Below are positions 21,501 to 32,785 of a DNA stretch of 64,000 nt, piece after piece. Made by a program: the position numbers and the translations under genes. The DNA comes from Balaenoptera acutorostrata (taxonomy: Eukaryota; Chordata; Mammalia; Artiodactyla; Balaenopteridae), in assembly GCF_949987535.1 (NCBI RefSeq), contig NC_080067.1, forward strand, positions 82,175,985-82,239,984, read 5' to 3'. The notes beneath the pieces were generated by a model, which searched no databases, was not told the origin of the DNA, and saw only the letters and a program-made list of their open reading frames with translations. Every line of letters begins with the position of its first letter. The stretch's first letter is position 1.

Positions 21501-22754
21501 TTGCAAAATCTCAGAGAACTGAGCACCTCCCAGTATCCCTGTGTCACCTCAGCCTGGGGATCCCTGAGACAGGCCCCCTAGATCATGTGGTGGCCTGTAC
21601 GAATGTCCTGAGCGAGGGTGCACACTGGCCTCTCCCATCACTCTGTAGCCGGGGTGTGTGGGTCCCAGCTGAGGGACAGGTAAAGCCCTTGGTTTTAGAG
21701 GGAAGGGGGCTTTGCTAGAGGTCAATTGGGGGCCCTTTTGCTGATGAGCCCCGCTCTCCAGGTGCTAGGAGAGCTGGTTGCCATGGCAATGGGCACAGGT
21801 TGGCAGTGCTCTGAGGAGGAGGGCAGCAGACGGCTGCTTGGGTGCTACAAGGCTGAGGAGGTGGGGAACCCAGATGAGGAGGTGTCTGAACCCCAAGATA
21901 CCTGTGAGCAGCTTTGTTGGTGCCCAACAGTCAGCTAGACTTTGCAACAGGAGGGTTAACCCTTAAGCTTTCCTTCTTACTTTCTCCTGTCCCCTCTTCT
22001 TTGCTCTCCACAGTGGCCTCTCTGTGCCGGGTCTCCCCCACGTACCCCCTTCACTGTTTTAGTTTGAGCCAGAGATACACTTAACTAAGGCCCCCTTTTC
22101 CTCATCCCTCTTCATCTCTGGTTTGAAAAGCCCACCACTTAAGATCAGAGGGGAAAAAAAATGGTTGAGAGTGGGAAAGAAGATCCTTCCCACAGAACAG
22201 AAGAAGAGGTTTAAGCTAGATGTCAGGAAGAACTTCCAGACCTGACAATTAAGTGCTGGAATGGATGAGTCAGTTGTTCCTTTTCTCAGCAGTCTCTGAG
22301 CACAGGGGAGACTCCTGCCTGGTCAAGTAGGAGAAAAGAGGGGCTGCGTGATTCTGGATGTTTCTGTGCTTATTCCTCCCCGCCCCCCACCCCAAGCCAC
22401 AGCAAACAGTAAGGAAAAAGTCAGTTAGGCAAGGCACAGAGGAAATTGTTGGCAGGGCCCCCTTCCCTTCCACCTAGTTCCACCCATTCCCAGGAACACC
22501 AGGACAGAGACAAATTTAGCCCTTCTATTTTTTAGAGTTTATGGAGAAAAAAATTAGCATAAAATCCTTCTTGGGCAAGAGGGAATTCCTTCCCAGCTAG
22601 ACCTCCTGTCATCCTTTCCCAATTCCAGGAGATCACATCCTCCGTGAGTTTCCCCAAAGTGGTGGGAAGGCATGTGTGTGAGGGTGCCTGTAGGCATGCA
22701 CGCCCATGTGTGCTCCAGAAAGCAGGGCCCCTGATCTGCTGTGGTGTGGACACG
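21501..22754. other. Unique sequence, no gene seen
   Basis: No confirmed repeat. 'gtcaggaagaacttccagac' near 22223-22243 hints at an ancient LTR or LINE remnant. An open frame at 21726-21938 (plus) shows no known domain. Confidence 0.35.
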
Positions 22755-22860
22755 GGTCTTCAAATCTGACAAAAGTTTACTGAACGCCCGTGAGGTGCTG
22801 AGTGTGCTGTCAGCTGTGGGGACCCAAACAGGCTGCGTGCTGTCTGCACACAGCTTACCG
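22755..22860 (-). repeat. L2 3' fragment
   Basis: 'gacaaaagtttactgaacg', 'gaggtgctgagtgtgctg' and 'gacccaaacaggctgc' correspond to reversed L2 (ttattgagcacctac..gggga). Confidence 0.5.
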
Positions 22861-24128
22861 TCAAGCCGAGCAGGGGAGGCGGGTGTGCAGGCAGCGCCAG
22901 TCAACACAGGATGGAAAGGAGCTCGAGGGGAGGCCCAGGCCGGGGCATGCGAGGGTGAGGAGGATTTGTAGGGCAGGTGGGACTTTGATGGGGAGAGCGG
23001 TGGCAGGCTCTGTGAGGGAACACCGTGGGCAAACGCGGCCGGCAGCGTGAGGGTGTGTGGGCATGGTCAGGGGAGAGCAGGCAGACTGGGGTTGGAGCGT
23101 GGGTGCTGTAGGCCCTCCCGGGGCCTCAGCGGAGCCCAGTTTGGGGATGTTGCATAGACTGAGATTCCGCCTGGACATTGGGCAGTGGCAGGATGGGCCC
23201 TTTGAGTGGGGAGTAGTCTGTGTTATGGCCTTGAGAGCTGGGGCGCCCCTCTGCTCATCACACAAGGCTGCTCAAAGTGGGGAGAGTCTGAGGGGCAATT
23301 CACTTAAAAAATGAAGTTGGCACAGTAACCCCCTTCTCTCCAGAACCCTTGGGGAGTACGCCATTCCATGTGACCTGCTTTTCCAGATAATTAAGTATTT
23401 ATGCTGCATTTATTATTATAACTATTTCTGATGGAAATCTTCCTAAAATATGTACTTTGTCCCCTCCTTAAATAGTCACTGATACAATGTAACCTTTTCT
23501 GGATAACTCCAGCCATCACTGTGTAAGTTATTGTCTTCTGCTATAATACAGGGCAGACCTGCTTGGGGGTTGCAGGGATGTTTGCTCCTACATGAAATAG
23601 TCCAAGTAGTGGGTTTTTTTGATAACTTATTCATACTTAAAAAAATCATTTTCTGTCTTCTTCCTTGGTTAATAGACTGTCACTTGTCACTTCTCAAAGT
23701 TACCACAGCGCCTGCCCAAGCAGCTCTTCACCTCTCCCACCCCTATCCCACCACCACTTCTAATTTGCTATTTCTAAACTGCATGAGCTTGGCAACTATA
23801 TTATTAGAATTTGTGGAAACTAAGTTATCAGGTACTTAGAGATAACCTGAGATGATCACTCATGGGTAAATTTCATGAATGTGAGTGCATAGTCTAAGTG
23901 CATTTGTTTTGTCCCATATAGGGTATCTTTTTGGCTATTTCTGGGTTCTCAGCTGTGCTATAGAAGGCTAGTGTAAATACGCATTCTTTTTATTCATTCA
24001 AAAACGGTCAGGTCCCTGGAAGGGAACAGAAAACAGTTGATTGGTTAAGTATTGGAGGCAACATCCTTTATTATTTCTGATTCGGGTGAGAAAAAAATAT
24101 TTTTTAATCAAATTAAGAGAATAAAGAC
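22861..24128. other. Unique sequence: GC-rich then AT-rich
   Basis: Up to about 23300 GC-rich, afterwards AT-rich without a repeat that I can name. No coding evidence on either strand. Confidence 0.35.
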
Positions 24129-24144
24129 AAGGTATGTACTTTTT

Positions 24145-24468
24145 TTTTTTTAATAAATCCTCAACTTTTTTTTTTTTTAATTTTATTTATTTATTTATTT
24201 ATTTTTGGCTGTGTTGGGTCTTCGTTTCTGTGCGAGAGCTTTCTCTAGTTGCGGCAAGCGGGGGCCACTCTTCATCGCGGTGCGCGGGCCTCTCACTATC
24301 GCGGCCTCTCTTGTTGCGGAGCACAGGCTCCAGACGTGCAGGCCCAGTAGTTGTGGCTCACGGGCTTAGTTGCTCCGCGGCATGTGGGATCTTCCCAGAC
24401 CAGGGCTCGAACCCGTGTGCCCTGCATTGGCAGGCAGATTCTCAACCACTGCGCCACCAGGGAAGCCC
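24145..24468 (-). mobile_element. CHR-2 tRNA-derived SINE with probable 3' transduction
   Basis: The target duplication AAGGTATGTACTTTTT lies at 24129-24144 and 24469-24484. The B box is intact and the body is of the 'TTTCTGTG' type. In sense, the body's first A-tail is followed by 14 non-A bases (GTTGAGGATTTATT) and then a second A-tail before the duplication. This two-tail structure is what a read-through transcript copied from another locus leaves behind. Confidence 0.93.
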
Positions 24469-24671
24469 AAGGTATGTACTTTTTAAAGTTAGAAAAGTAA
24501 ATTTAAAATGTTACTATCTTAAAATTAGTTGTTGTTGTTGTACATAGTCCCTGAGGGTCCTCAGCAGCTGGCGCTGGAGGGAAGGAAGGAAAACTGGGAA
24601 TGGGCCAGCCCGGGCCTGGGGCTGGTGTGCGGGTGGAAGGTGGGTCTGCAGAAGGCCCAAGTTCATGACAA

Positions 24672-24880
24672 CAGTAGCTGCCAGTTAGTGAGCACCTGTC
24701 CAGGCCAACTCGAATGGGCACTTTGCTCATGTTATCTGGTTCTCATGTGATACCACGCCCCTAGGAGCTAAAGTTCTTGTCCTCGTTTTACACGGGGTTT
24801 CAGAGAAGAGGACTAACATGCTGCCCACAGCCGCAGAGCTCAGCTCTAAGTGAAACAGCTTGAACCAAGGCCCGTGTCGA
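24672..24880 (-). repeat. MIR
   Basis: 'gccagttagtgagcacctg', 'ctcatgttatctggttctc', 'aaagttcttgtcctcg', 'ttttacacggggtttcag', 'cacagccgcagagctcagc' follow reversed MIR. Confidence 0.75.
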
Positions 24881-25129
24881 TATGGTGGGGTGGGGGGCGA
24901 TTCAGGCAGAAGGTGTGTGGATTTCTGTGCCTGGCTACTCGCTTGTCTGCCTGGCATGTGGCCTGATTACAGGGACTGAAGTCCTGAGTCTTCCTACTGG
25001 GTGCCATTGTCTAGGCCCAGAGCATTTAGAGTCACATGTCCCTTGAGCCACCTGGGGTGGGGGAGACTGGTGGCCTCCCACAAACACGAAAAAAGAGCTT
25101 GTTCTATTGGGGGAGTGGGTTAGGTAAGG

Positions 25130-25131
<2 letters not shown>

Positions 25132-25173
<42 letters not shown>
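25132..25173. repeat. (GT)n microsatellite
   Basis: About 20 uninterrupted GT units. Likely polymorphic. Confidence 0.95.
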
Positions 25174-25177
<4 letters not shown>

Positions 25178-25221
25178 AGAGACAGAGAGATGCAGAGCAG
25201 GGTAACAACAATGTTCTCTGC

Positions 25222-25330
25222 CTGGGGGTTGAGAGGCCTGGGTTCAGACTCCACTTGGCTGCTACCTCCTGGCTAACCGAACTTAGGCCAGCCTCGTGCC
25301 CTCTGGGCCTCGGGCAACCAGTCATAAGCT
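25222..25330 (+). repeat. MIR
   Basis: 'aggcctgggttcagactcc', 'acctcctggctaaccgaac', 'gccctctgggcctcgggc' follow forward MIR. Confidence 0.65.
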
Positions 25331-25559
25331 GAGTGAGTTGGAAATGGTTTCTTGGTCTCTCTAACTCTGTGGTGTATGAGAATCTCAAGGAACACGCCCT
25401 CACCTGTGATACCTGCAGACACCAGCCGGTCTTCACCGCTCCTCAGACTTTCTACAAACCCGACAGATTTTGTCCTACCTGGAACTCACAGAATTTTCCA
25501 CTCAAGGTTTCTCTGAGCAATAAAATCTTTACTGCATGCATAGCTTTCTTTCTCTCACC

Positions 25560-25775
25560 ATAAAAGCTATATATATCCTTTGAAGAAATCTGGAAGATTA
25601 AAAAAAAGTATAAAGGAGAAAATGGAAAATCACCCTTAATTCTACACATTTTGATACTTCCTTCTAATCATTTAAAACTGAAATTAGTATAATACAGGAT
25701 ATACTGTTCTGTAACTTGCTTCCCCCATTCCTGCCACTACATAGTGCATCTTTCTTAATTATGTGAAGCAAATTA
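25560..25775 (-). mobile_element. Old L1 3' fragment, antisense
   Basis: AT-rich: 'aaaaaaagtataaaggag', 'gaaaatcacccttaattc', 'tactgttctgtaacttgc' resemble antisense 3' UTR of old L1 subfamilies. Tentative. Confidence 0.5.
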
Positions 25776-25899
25776 GACCTGAGGAGGAGGTGGAGCTGGC
25801 TGCCCTTCAGCGGCCTGTGTCAGCAGCTGCGCTTCTGAGGCCTCTGGAAACCTGTGGCCCTGCCCTTAGCCTCAGAGTCCTGGTCTGCCGGGACTGACC

Positions 25900-26100
25900 A
25901 TGACAGAGGTGCCATGGCGGGAACTGCAGGGGCGCCTGGCCACCCGCTAGCCTGCAGGGCTATGGGACAAAGCCCTGTAGCTGCAGAGGGAGCTGTTCAC
26001 ACATAATCTGCATTATGAGTGGCGCCCCCTGGAGTTGTGCAATGAGAGGTTGTACCAAAGCCTGAGGGACTGCCCGTGTCACTCCTGCGAGTTAATAGGA
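25900..26100 (+). pseudogene. Possible broken reading frame (unrecognised gene)
   Basis: From the ATG at 25900 (context GACCATGA) a single frame reads coding-like residues, beginning MTEVPWRELQGRLATR, through two in-frame TAG codons (25948-25950 and 25978-25980). It continues with a stretch rich in Leu, Arg, Glu and aromatic residues to about 26080. Both TAGs are one transition from CAG. This could be a decayed first exon or a processed-pseudogene fragment, but I do not recognise a parent gene, there is no poly(A) or target duplication, and chance is a real alternative. Confidence 0.2.
26017..26036 (-). promoter_or_regulatory. Candidate CTCF-binding motif
   Basis: GTGGCGCCCCCTGGAG at 26019-26034 matches the reverse complement of the CTCF core (CCAGGGGGCGCC-like). 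The strong central GCGCCCCCTGG is intact. Sequence match only; occupancy cannot be judged. Confidence 0.45.
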
Positions 26101-28183
26101 GCCCTGGGCCCTGGAAATGGCTCAGCACATTTCACAGGGCGAGGTTATTTCGGTTGTGCTTCCATCCCATGGCCTTTGGACCTTGGGAAGGGGAGCTGGG
26201 GGGGGAGCTGGGCTGGAGGAAGGAGACCAGGGATAGCCCCGGTGGGGTTGTTCGGGGGCGTTGTTGCTTCTCAGCCTCCTGGGCTGGGTGGAGGCTGCCT
26301 CCTCTCAGGAAGGGCATACCCATCTTCTGCCCTCAGGCCTCAGCCCCGGGGTCTCTCCCTCCTGAGTGGGAAGTCATAATTGTAATTTATAGCCTCTCTT
26401 TCCCAAGAGATGATCTTTCACTTTGTTTTGTCTGAGCTGCACTTGCTGTCCCCTGTACGGCCCTCAAGGACATCTGGAAGTGTTTAGACAGTCTGTGGTC
26501 CTCACGCAGTGGCCCCACGAACCGACCGGCAAGGGTGGGTTTGGCCTAGTTTAGTGGCCCAGCGGCCTCAGGGGTGGCACATGCTTTGAAATTCTCAGAA
26601 TGTAGCTTGCTTTTCTCATCTCAGACCCACATACTTTCGCTTCATTTCCCGTCCATATCCTCCCATCTCACCCACCTGGAGGGATCAGTGTGCCTGTACA
26701 TCCTTCAAGCTTCCACGCACCGCGGCCAGTCTGTTTGGGCAGCTGGTCCTCGTGTGCAGGTGCGCTGGGCGGCCCCCAAGCCCCTGGAGGGGCGGATGGG
26801 AGGTGCGCTGCCCCCCCCCCCCCCGCCAAAGCTGGATCAGCGCAAAGTGCTTTAGTGTTTGCTTCTGGTTTTCCAAAGTCATTCCAGGGAGGAGAGACAG
26901 CTCGAAATGCCCCCTTCATGCCCCAAGTCTGTAGCAGGGTTGAAGGTTGAACAAATACTCTCTTCTCAGGTAGAGATTTTAGGGGACAGACCACAGAAGT
27001 GAACCTTCGTGGATGCAAACTCCAGCCTGCTGTCCTGAGCAGGTGAAGGGGAGAGAAGGAACAGGACAAGTCCGTTCCAAGGATGTGACTGGGTGGCCTC
27101 ACCTTGATGGCCCAGGACCACCAGGGGATTATGAGGAGGGTGCTTTACCCACATCCACAGGAGTCCAGGACCAGCCCTCGTTCCGTACTCCACAGCACCT
27201 CTTAATTCCCTAAAGCAACTTTTTATCCTCCTTTGTGTCTCAGCCCCTCGGAAAAATCTAAGGAAGGCTATTAACCCTCCCTGCAGGGAAATGTACCATT
27301 TTAGGGAGACTTGGGCTCCTGAAGACCACCTACACAAGCCTCAGGTAGAGCTCCTGCTAACCAGATCTCACAGAGAGGCTGGCCCTCCGTGGCCCATTCC
27401 ACCAGCATGCACAGGGGAAACAGGCTTGAAGATGCAGTGGGAGACCTCGCGAGTAAGCACTAGACTGATGCCCAACTGGGTGGTCAAGCAGATTCTGAAG
27501 GCTCCTCTGCTTCTGCCACGATGACAGCATTCAGGGACCACCAGCTCCCTCTTCTTTCCCCCTTTTTCTACAAGCAGCACAAAAGTCAGGCTTGGCTGTG
27601 AGCTGTGTCTGCTGGGGACGAGCAGTAGGGGACGGGTTCTGTTTTCTGAGCCGATGGTTCAAAGTGTCTGTCCAGCTTCCCAGCCTGAGACTGAAGCTGG
27701 AAGCTTGATGGCCCAGGGATTGGCAGCCACCCTCACCCCCATCGCCTAGGGCCACCTGCTCTGTCCCGGTGTCCAGCCGTCTGTAGGACGACTCCTCAGG
27801 CCCCTCCCCTGGCTCTGCCCCCATTGTACACTCCCCCACCCTGGCCCTGCTCCTGAGGAAGGACGCGGGCCATTTTGGACATCTGTGTACCCTCCATGCA
27901 ATTAGATTCCGGTCGTATTCACTTCACGCTGGAGTTTATCCTGCTCCGAGCCACGGACTGAGAAGCACTTATTCTGGGAGAGTTGACTGACCCTGTGGTC
28001 AGCGAGGGGGAAAGTTACAGGTTTTTCTAACCTCAGGGTTAGTGTCCCTCTCATCTGTTTGTCACATGCCTCTCTGCATGTGGTGCTGTGCTGGGGGCGT
28101 CACCAAGAGCAAGAAACAGATGTGGGCCTGTGCTGGACTGGAGTCCCGGCTATGGTGTGCAGGGAGTTGTGGGGGGGGTGGCG
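26101..28183. other. Unique sequence, no gene seen
   Basis: GC-rich, repeat-poor 2-kb stretch. Contains a C run at 26813-26824 and overlapping open frames on both strands near 26670-27100 with no recognisable domain. No splice-supported exon could be proposed. Confidence 0.35.
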
Positions 28184-28199
28184 GTTAGCTGTCTTTTGT

Positions 28200-28540
28200 T
28201 TGTTTGTTTGTTTTTAAGATTTAATTTTCTTTATTTTTGGCTGCGTTGGGTCTTCGTTGCTCTGTGCGGGCTTTCTCTAGTTGTGGCGAGCAGGGGCTAC
28301 TCTTCATTGCGGTGCGCAGGCTTCTCATTGTGGTGGCTTCTCTTGTTGCGGAGCACGGGCTCTAGGCGCGCGGGCTTCAGTAGTTGTGGCTCACAGGCTC
28401 TAGAGCGCAGGCTCAGTAGTTGTGGCGCACGGGCTTAGGTGCTCTGAAGCATGTGGGATCTTCCTGGACCAGGGATCAAACCTGTGTCCCCTGCATTGGC
28501 AGGTGGATTCTTAACCACTGTGCCGCCAGGGAGGTCCCCA
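28200..28540 (-). mobile_element. CHR-2 tRNA-derived SINE
   Basis: Perfect 16-bp duplication GTTAGCTGTCTTTTGT at 28184-28199 and 28541-28556. 'TTGCTCTG' body type with one extra 'cagtagttgtggc' unit. The B box has lost its CpG (GGTTTGATCCC in sense). The tail is TTTG-rich on the plus strand. Confidence 0.95.
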
Positions 28541-28849
28541 GTTAGCTGTCTTTTGTGAAAACTCTCCATGTGCAAAAGGACCCTACTGGTATTGGGGAGA
28601 AAGGACTGAAAGATTTAGGGACAAGACTATAAGTCTTAGCCCGGAGGAAACTCTTTAAGTTGTGTTCCTAATTTTTCTGAACCAGTTCCCTTCCTCTCCA
28701 GGGCCATAATTTCTTGCAAGGATTTTCTAATGAGGTTCACAGTTTTATCCATACCCTCCTCCCCACAGTGGCCAGCTGGAGCCCTCCCCACTGTCTCTCT
28801 CTGGCTTCCAGTCCTGTGTCACCACTAAGCCCTCATTGTTTGCACATGA

Positions 28850-30370
28850 ACTTCCTGCCTCACTGAAGACCCCTCAACCCCTGTCCCTCTCTGTCTCAAC
28901 TACCTCCTGGGTGCCCCTCCTGGGTGCCCTTCTTGGCCTCTCAGAGCCAGCCCTGACCTTCTCCTGCCCAGGGTGCTCCTTCCACTGGCCTGGCCTCTGT
29001 TTTGCTCTTTCGGCACCCCCCCCCCCCACCACTCCATCATTTCTAGTGTCATTCAGCCTCTGTTCCCTTAGATGGTAGTGAGGACACAGGTTCTTCTGCA
29101 TCAAACCCACCCTCAGTCTTTTTCAGGCCTCCACCTCTCACGTTCTCTCTCTTCTGTCACCAGCAGCCCTCTCAATGGGGTAGCTTTCCCTAAACTCAGC
29201 AATCCCCCCGACGATGAAGGCAGCCCTTGCTTCACATATTGGGGTTTCCTGGCTACCACGTGGTCGAGCCCCCTCAGCTGCTGGTCTCCTGTCTCTCGTC
29301 AGCCTGGCCCCGCCTCCTTCCTGACACTCCTGGTTCTCACTCCATCTCCTATCTGGGCCTCCGGTCCTCTCCTTCCTCCTTAACACTGAAGTGTTTCCCA
29401 GGCTCCGCAGTGGGCCCGCTTCTGGCTGATCTTGCCTACCTCTGTGATTCAGTTAGTTGTCCCCCATATCTGTCCCTTTGGCCCCGATTTCTCTGGAGAT
29501 CCACTCGCAGATTTCAAACTGTCTGTTGCTCCCAGGCTGTTTGTCCCTGGGTACCTCAGAAACCTATCGTGGCACTGCCTGATGCATCCACCCCACTTCC
29601 CCGACAAGGCCAGCTTCTCTTCCACCTCTCTTCTGCATCTTGTTTTCTGGCATCACCCTCCCCTGGTGCCCAGTTGAAAACTGGGAGTCATCCTTGACCA
29701 CTCCCTCTCCTCGCCTCCCACTTTCACCTGGTCATCTGGTGCTGATGGTTGTGACTCTGAAAACCCTCTCGCCCTTCCTCCACCTCCCACGTCGCCTCCC
29801 AGCCTGCCCTGCTTAGCCCTCATCATCGCTCATCTACCCCACTGCAACAGCCTTTTAACGGGGTACCCTGACTCGGCTCTTTCCCTCTTTGGCGCACCTT
29901 CCACACAGCTGTAATGCTGCATTTCCATAACTCAGGACTGAGTACATCACTTCCGGGCCATTCTGGCTCTGCATGTTGGCTCCCTCCCCCCCACAACCTG
30001 CCACGCATAGCTCCCTCTCCAAGCTTTCTTGGAAGGCTTTCAGTCCCTCCAACTGCTTCTTGTTCAGCCACTAGTCATCTGCATTCCAGAATCCAAGTCA
30101 AACTTCACCTCCTCCAGGAAGCCTTCCTGGGCCATACCCCAAGTTGCAGGGTTAGGCTTTTTCCTTCCTTCCTTGGGATCCCTCTCTGACCACACTCATC
30201 CAGCTGTTGTGCCCTCCTGGTTCTATTTATCTTTCTCCCCCTAGACTAGGTGTGTCTCAAGATCCGAGATCGGGCTTTATTTATTGCTGATTTCTCCAGC
30301 CCTAGCAGAGTGCCTGGCCTGCCATTGGCCTCAGAACATGTTTGTCTAATTAATGTTGTCTGAAGATAAA
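28850..30370 (+). mobile_element. Long L2 LINE copy (ORF2 C-terminus and 3' UTR)
   Basis: One of the longest L2 relics here. 'ctgggagtcatccttgac' at about 29682-29699 encodes LGVILD, the conserved end of the L2/CR1 reverse-transcriptase domain. Following blocks are 'cctcatcatcgctcatcta', 'ctgcaacagccttttaac', 'ttcacctcctccaggaagcc', 'ttcctgggcc', 'ggctttatttattgctg' and 'gcagagtgcctggcct'. It is full of stops and indels, so non-functional. The 5' limit is uncertain. Confidence 0.75.
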
Positions 30371-30955
30371 TTCTCTCTTGCATCTGCTAATAGATCCTTT
30401 TAAAGGAGGTTACTATGTCACTTGGTTTGAATGTCCCGTATTTGTGACTGGGCTGGGCTGAGATCAATGTCCTCCTCAGCTTCTCTCAGGCTTCCTCAGC
30501 TGTCCTCAGGCTTCTCTCTGCAGGCTGTTGGATTTGCATGTTTTTTTATTCTCGCCTTATGTTTGCATTTGGTTTACCTCCAGCCTCCTGCATGCTGGTC
30601 ACATCCTGGGCAATTAATCCATACTTCCAGATTGATAAATTTGGCCAAATTGATTTTTTTTCCCCTGGCTAGCTTCCTCAAACCCAGGCATTTTCTAAGA
30701 ATGTAGAAGAGGTCTCGGAATCCAGACTCATTTGAATAACAATGTACTATCATATGGGCTAAAACATCATCAAGGAAGTAAAAGTATTGAAAAAAAAAAT
30801 CACCTAATGCATTTCAAAGCCTGATTCCAGTGATTTTCAGATTCCTGGGATAGCTCACAACTCACAAGCACAGATAACTAAATCTATATATGCATATGTG
30901 TGTGTATCTCCATCCTAATTCTATAGGTTGTATATATACTTTAATTTTGTGGGTT
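30371..30955. other. Unique sequence with octamer motifs
   Basis: No repeat recognised. ATTTGCAT at 30532-30539, TTTGCAT at 30562-30568 and GCAATTAATCC at 30610-30620 lie close together. This is a possible regulatory element, but unsupported beyond motif presence. Confidence 0.3.
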
Positions 30956-31035
30956 CTGGTTCCATTGACTATAGGACACAGCCTTGAGCCTGGTTGATGT
31001 TTAATCAATTTTTGTTGAATGAATGAACAAACAAA
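30956..31035 (+). repeat. L2 3' terminus
   Basis: 'cacagccttgagcctggt' then 'tcaatttttgttgaatgaat' is the L2 3' end with its GAAT repeats. Confidence 0.65.
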
Positions 31036-31904
31036 CAGACTAGAACTTGAGGGAGTATCTGTTTCTCTTCTTGAAGATAACAGTGATTTCTCATGGATCC
31101 TAGTGCGTCCATGAGCAGTGCTGGGTGATACTTCTGGCCGCCTCCTTTCTCTCTTCTGGAGTGGCCGTTTTCTGCTGGCTTATGACCTTTGGTCACTTAT
31201 GTGGTGTTGAGAAGGCCCAGCTGGGCCCCTTCTAGAAGTCACAGGCATGGGTGGCTGGCAGGCAGTGTGGGAAGAAAGTTTCTATAGCCTGGAAAATCAA
31301 GGAAGCTGGTCAGGGGCATTTCTTAAAGGTCCTTGGAACTGCCCAAGGACGGTGGGGTGCCCCCCTTAAGGGCAGATTTAGGCCCAGGGCTCAGGAGCTG
31401 TGCGTGAGGAATCAGAGTATGGTGTCCATATAATTTAGCATCAAAACCAGGACCCTTTTGGCAGTTAAAGGGGAGGGAGCACTGTGAATAATTGCTCCAG
31501 AACATCAGGCATAAACCAGGACTGTCCTGGGCAAATCAGAACAGAATGGAAGACAGGCCTGCTCTGGGAGCTCTTCAGTTCCATCCAGAGGGCACCCCAG
31601 GCAGACTGGGGCATCACGGGCAATGTAGCGGGAAGCTGAGACGCTGGGGTGCGAGTTGGGATCCTGTGGGCGTCCTTCTCTCTGGAACTCGGGGTTCTGA
31701 CAGAACGCTGGCAGGTCTCCCCTCCCACCCTGTGCACACCTCTGTCTCACCAGCTAGGTCTCCAGAAAGTAGAGGACTCATGATTTCTGGCACTGACACT
31801 GCATGTCTGGCTGAGGCTAAGTGGGACTTATTTATAAAAGGTTTTAATAAAATAAGCCTTTTGGCTCTATTGACATTCCCTCTCCTTTCTCCACTGCTCC
31901 CCCA
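31036..31904. other. Unique sequence, no gene seen
   Basis: No recognised repeat. Short open frames overlap on both strands without family resemblance. Confidence 0.4.
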
Positions 31905-31962
31905 CCCCTGCCTCTCTCTCTCTCACATACACACACACACAGACACATACACACACAGATTA
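31905..31962. repeat. (CT)n/(CA)n simple repeat
   Basis: CTCTCT units pass into CACACA with AGACAT interruptions. They are complementary to the TG tract that begins 15 bp downstream. Confidence 0.9.
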
Positions 31963-31973
31963 TAACCCTGGTC

Positions 31974-31976
<3 letters not shown>

Positions 31977-32015
<39 letters not shown>
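31977..32015. repeat. (TG)n microsatellite
   Basis: About 19 TG units. Faces the CA tract at 31925-31960, forming an inverted pair. Confidence 0.95.
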
Positions 32016-32018
<3 letters not shown>

Positions 32019-32687
32019 TCTGCGATGGACATTTTTTGCCCCTAGAAGGACGTGCTCTCGAGTGGAGTGCAACGCAGGCTCCAGGGTGACCTCTGCGGGA
32101 AGGGCAGCTAGCTTGGCTCTAGCGTCTTGCTTGTTTGTTTGTTTACCGGGGCTGTGGTGGGGTGCGGAGTATAAGGAGAGGGAGCTGTGTTCACATTGTT
32201 CAGAGACATCTGCTGTTTGCTGTAACTTGCCAGCCAGGCGGAGCTGCTGGATGGCTGGCTTTGCAGTGTTCCCTGTAAATATTATGACTTGGAGGAGCGG
32301 GGCGGGGTCCCAGGGACTTCAAGGAGACCGAAGGGCTGGTCCTGCACTTGGTGACTGCATCCCTGAAGTCCTATTGTCCACTCCTTCTTCGGAGCCGAGG
32401 GTCACAGAAGGAGTGGTGGCTTTAGGAGCAGCAAGGAGGCCAAGATGGTTACTGGTGGCCTCTATGCTCCTCAAATTAGAAAAGTTGGGGCTCACAGATT
32501 GTCCCAGAGCCGAGCATCAGAGTGGGAGGTTGGGAGAGAAGAGGTGCCCTCGGGCTTTGGGCACAGTTCCTGTGGCTTTAATGGGGAGGAGGCAAAGAAG
32601 GGGCAATTTGTTGGGCAGCGAATTTAAATGGCCCCTGGAGCTCAGTTCTGGGGTCAGAGAAAGGGCAGTGCATGTGACAGTGGACAG
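32016..32687. other. Unique sequence, no gene seen
   Basis: A plus-strand frame is open across 31978-32778, but it begins inside the TG microsatellite (Cys-Val repeats) and has no known domain. Not called as a gene. Confidence 0.4.
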
Positions 32688-32785
32688 GCTTTACAAGGAC
32701 ACACCTGGCTTCAAGTCCCAGCTCTGGCCCTTATGCACTGTGTGCCCTGAGGCAAGGCTCTCAGCATCTCTGAGGTAATGTATGG
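32688..32785 (+). repeat. MIR
   Basis: 'cacacctggcttcaagtccc', 'agctctggcccttatgcac', 'tgtgtgccctgaggcaag' follow the forward MIR head. Confidence 0.7.

Noticed and set aside
24134..24547. 137-codon plus-strand frame and similar ones at 17672-17995, 28088-28438, 40513-40953, 45634-45912
   Set aside because: These are translations through SINE bodies (recurrent '..LRWLLLLRSTGSR..' text); SINEs are non-coding.
31978..32778. 266-codon plus-strand open frame
   Set aside because: It starts inside a TG microsatellite (Cys-Val repeat) and has no ATG context, domain or splice support.
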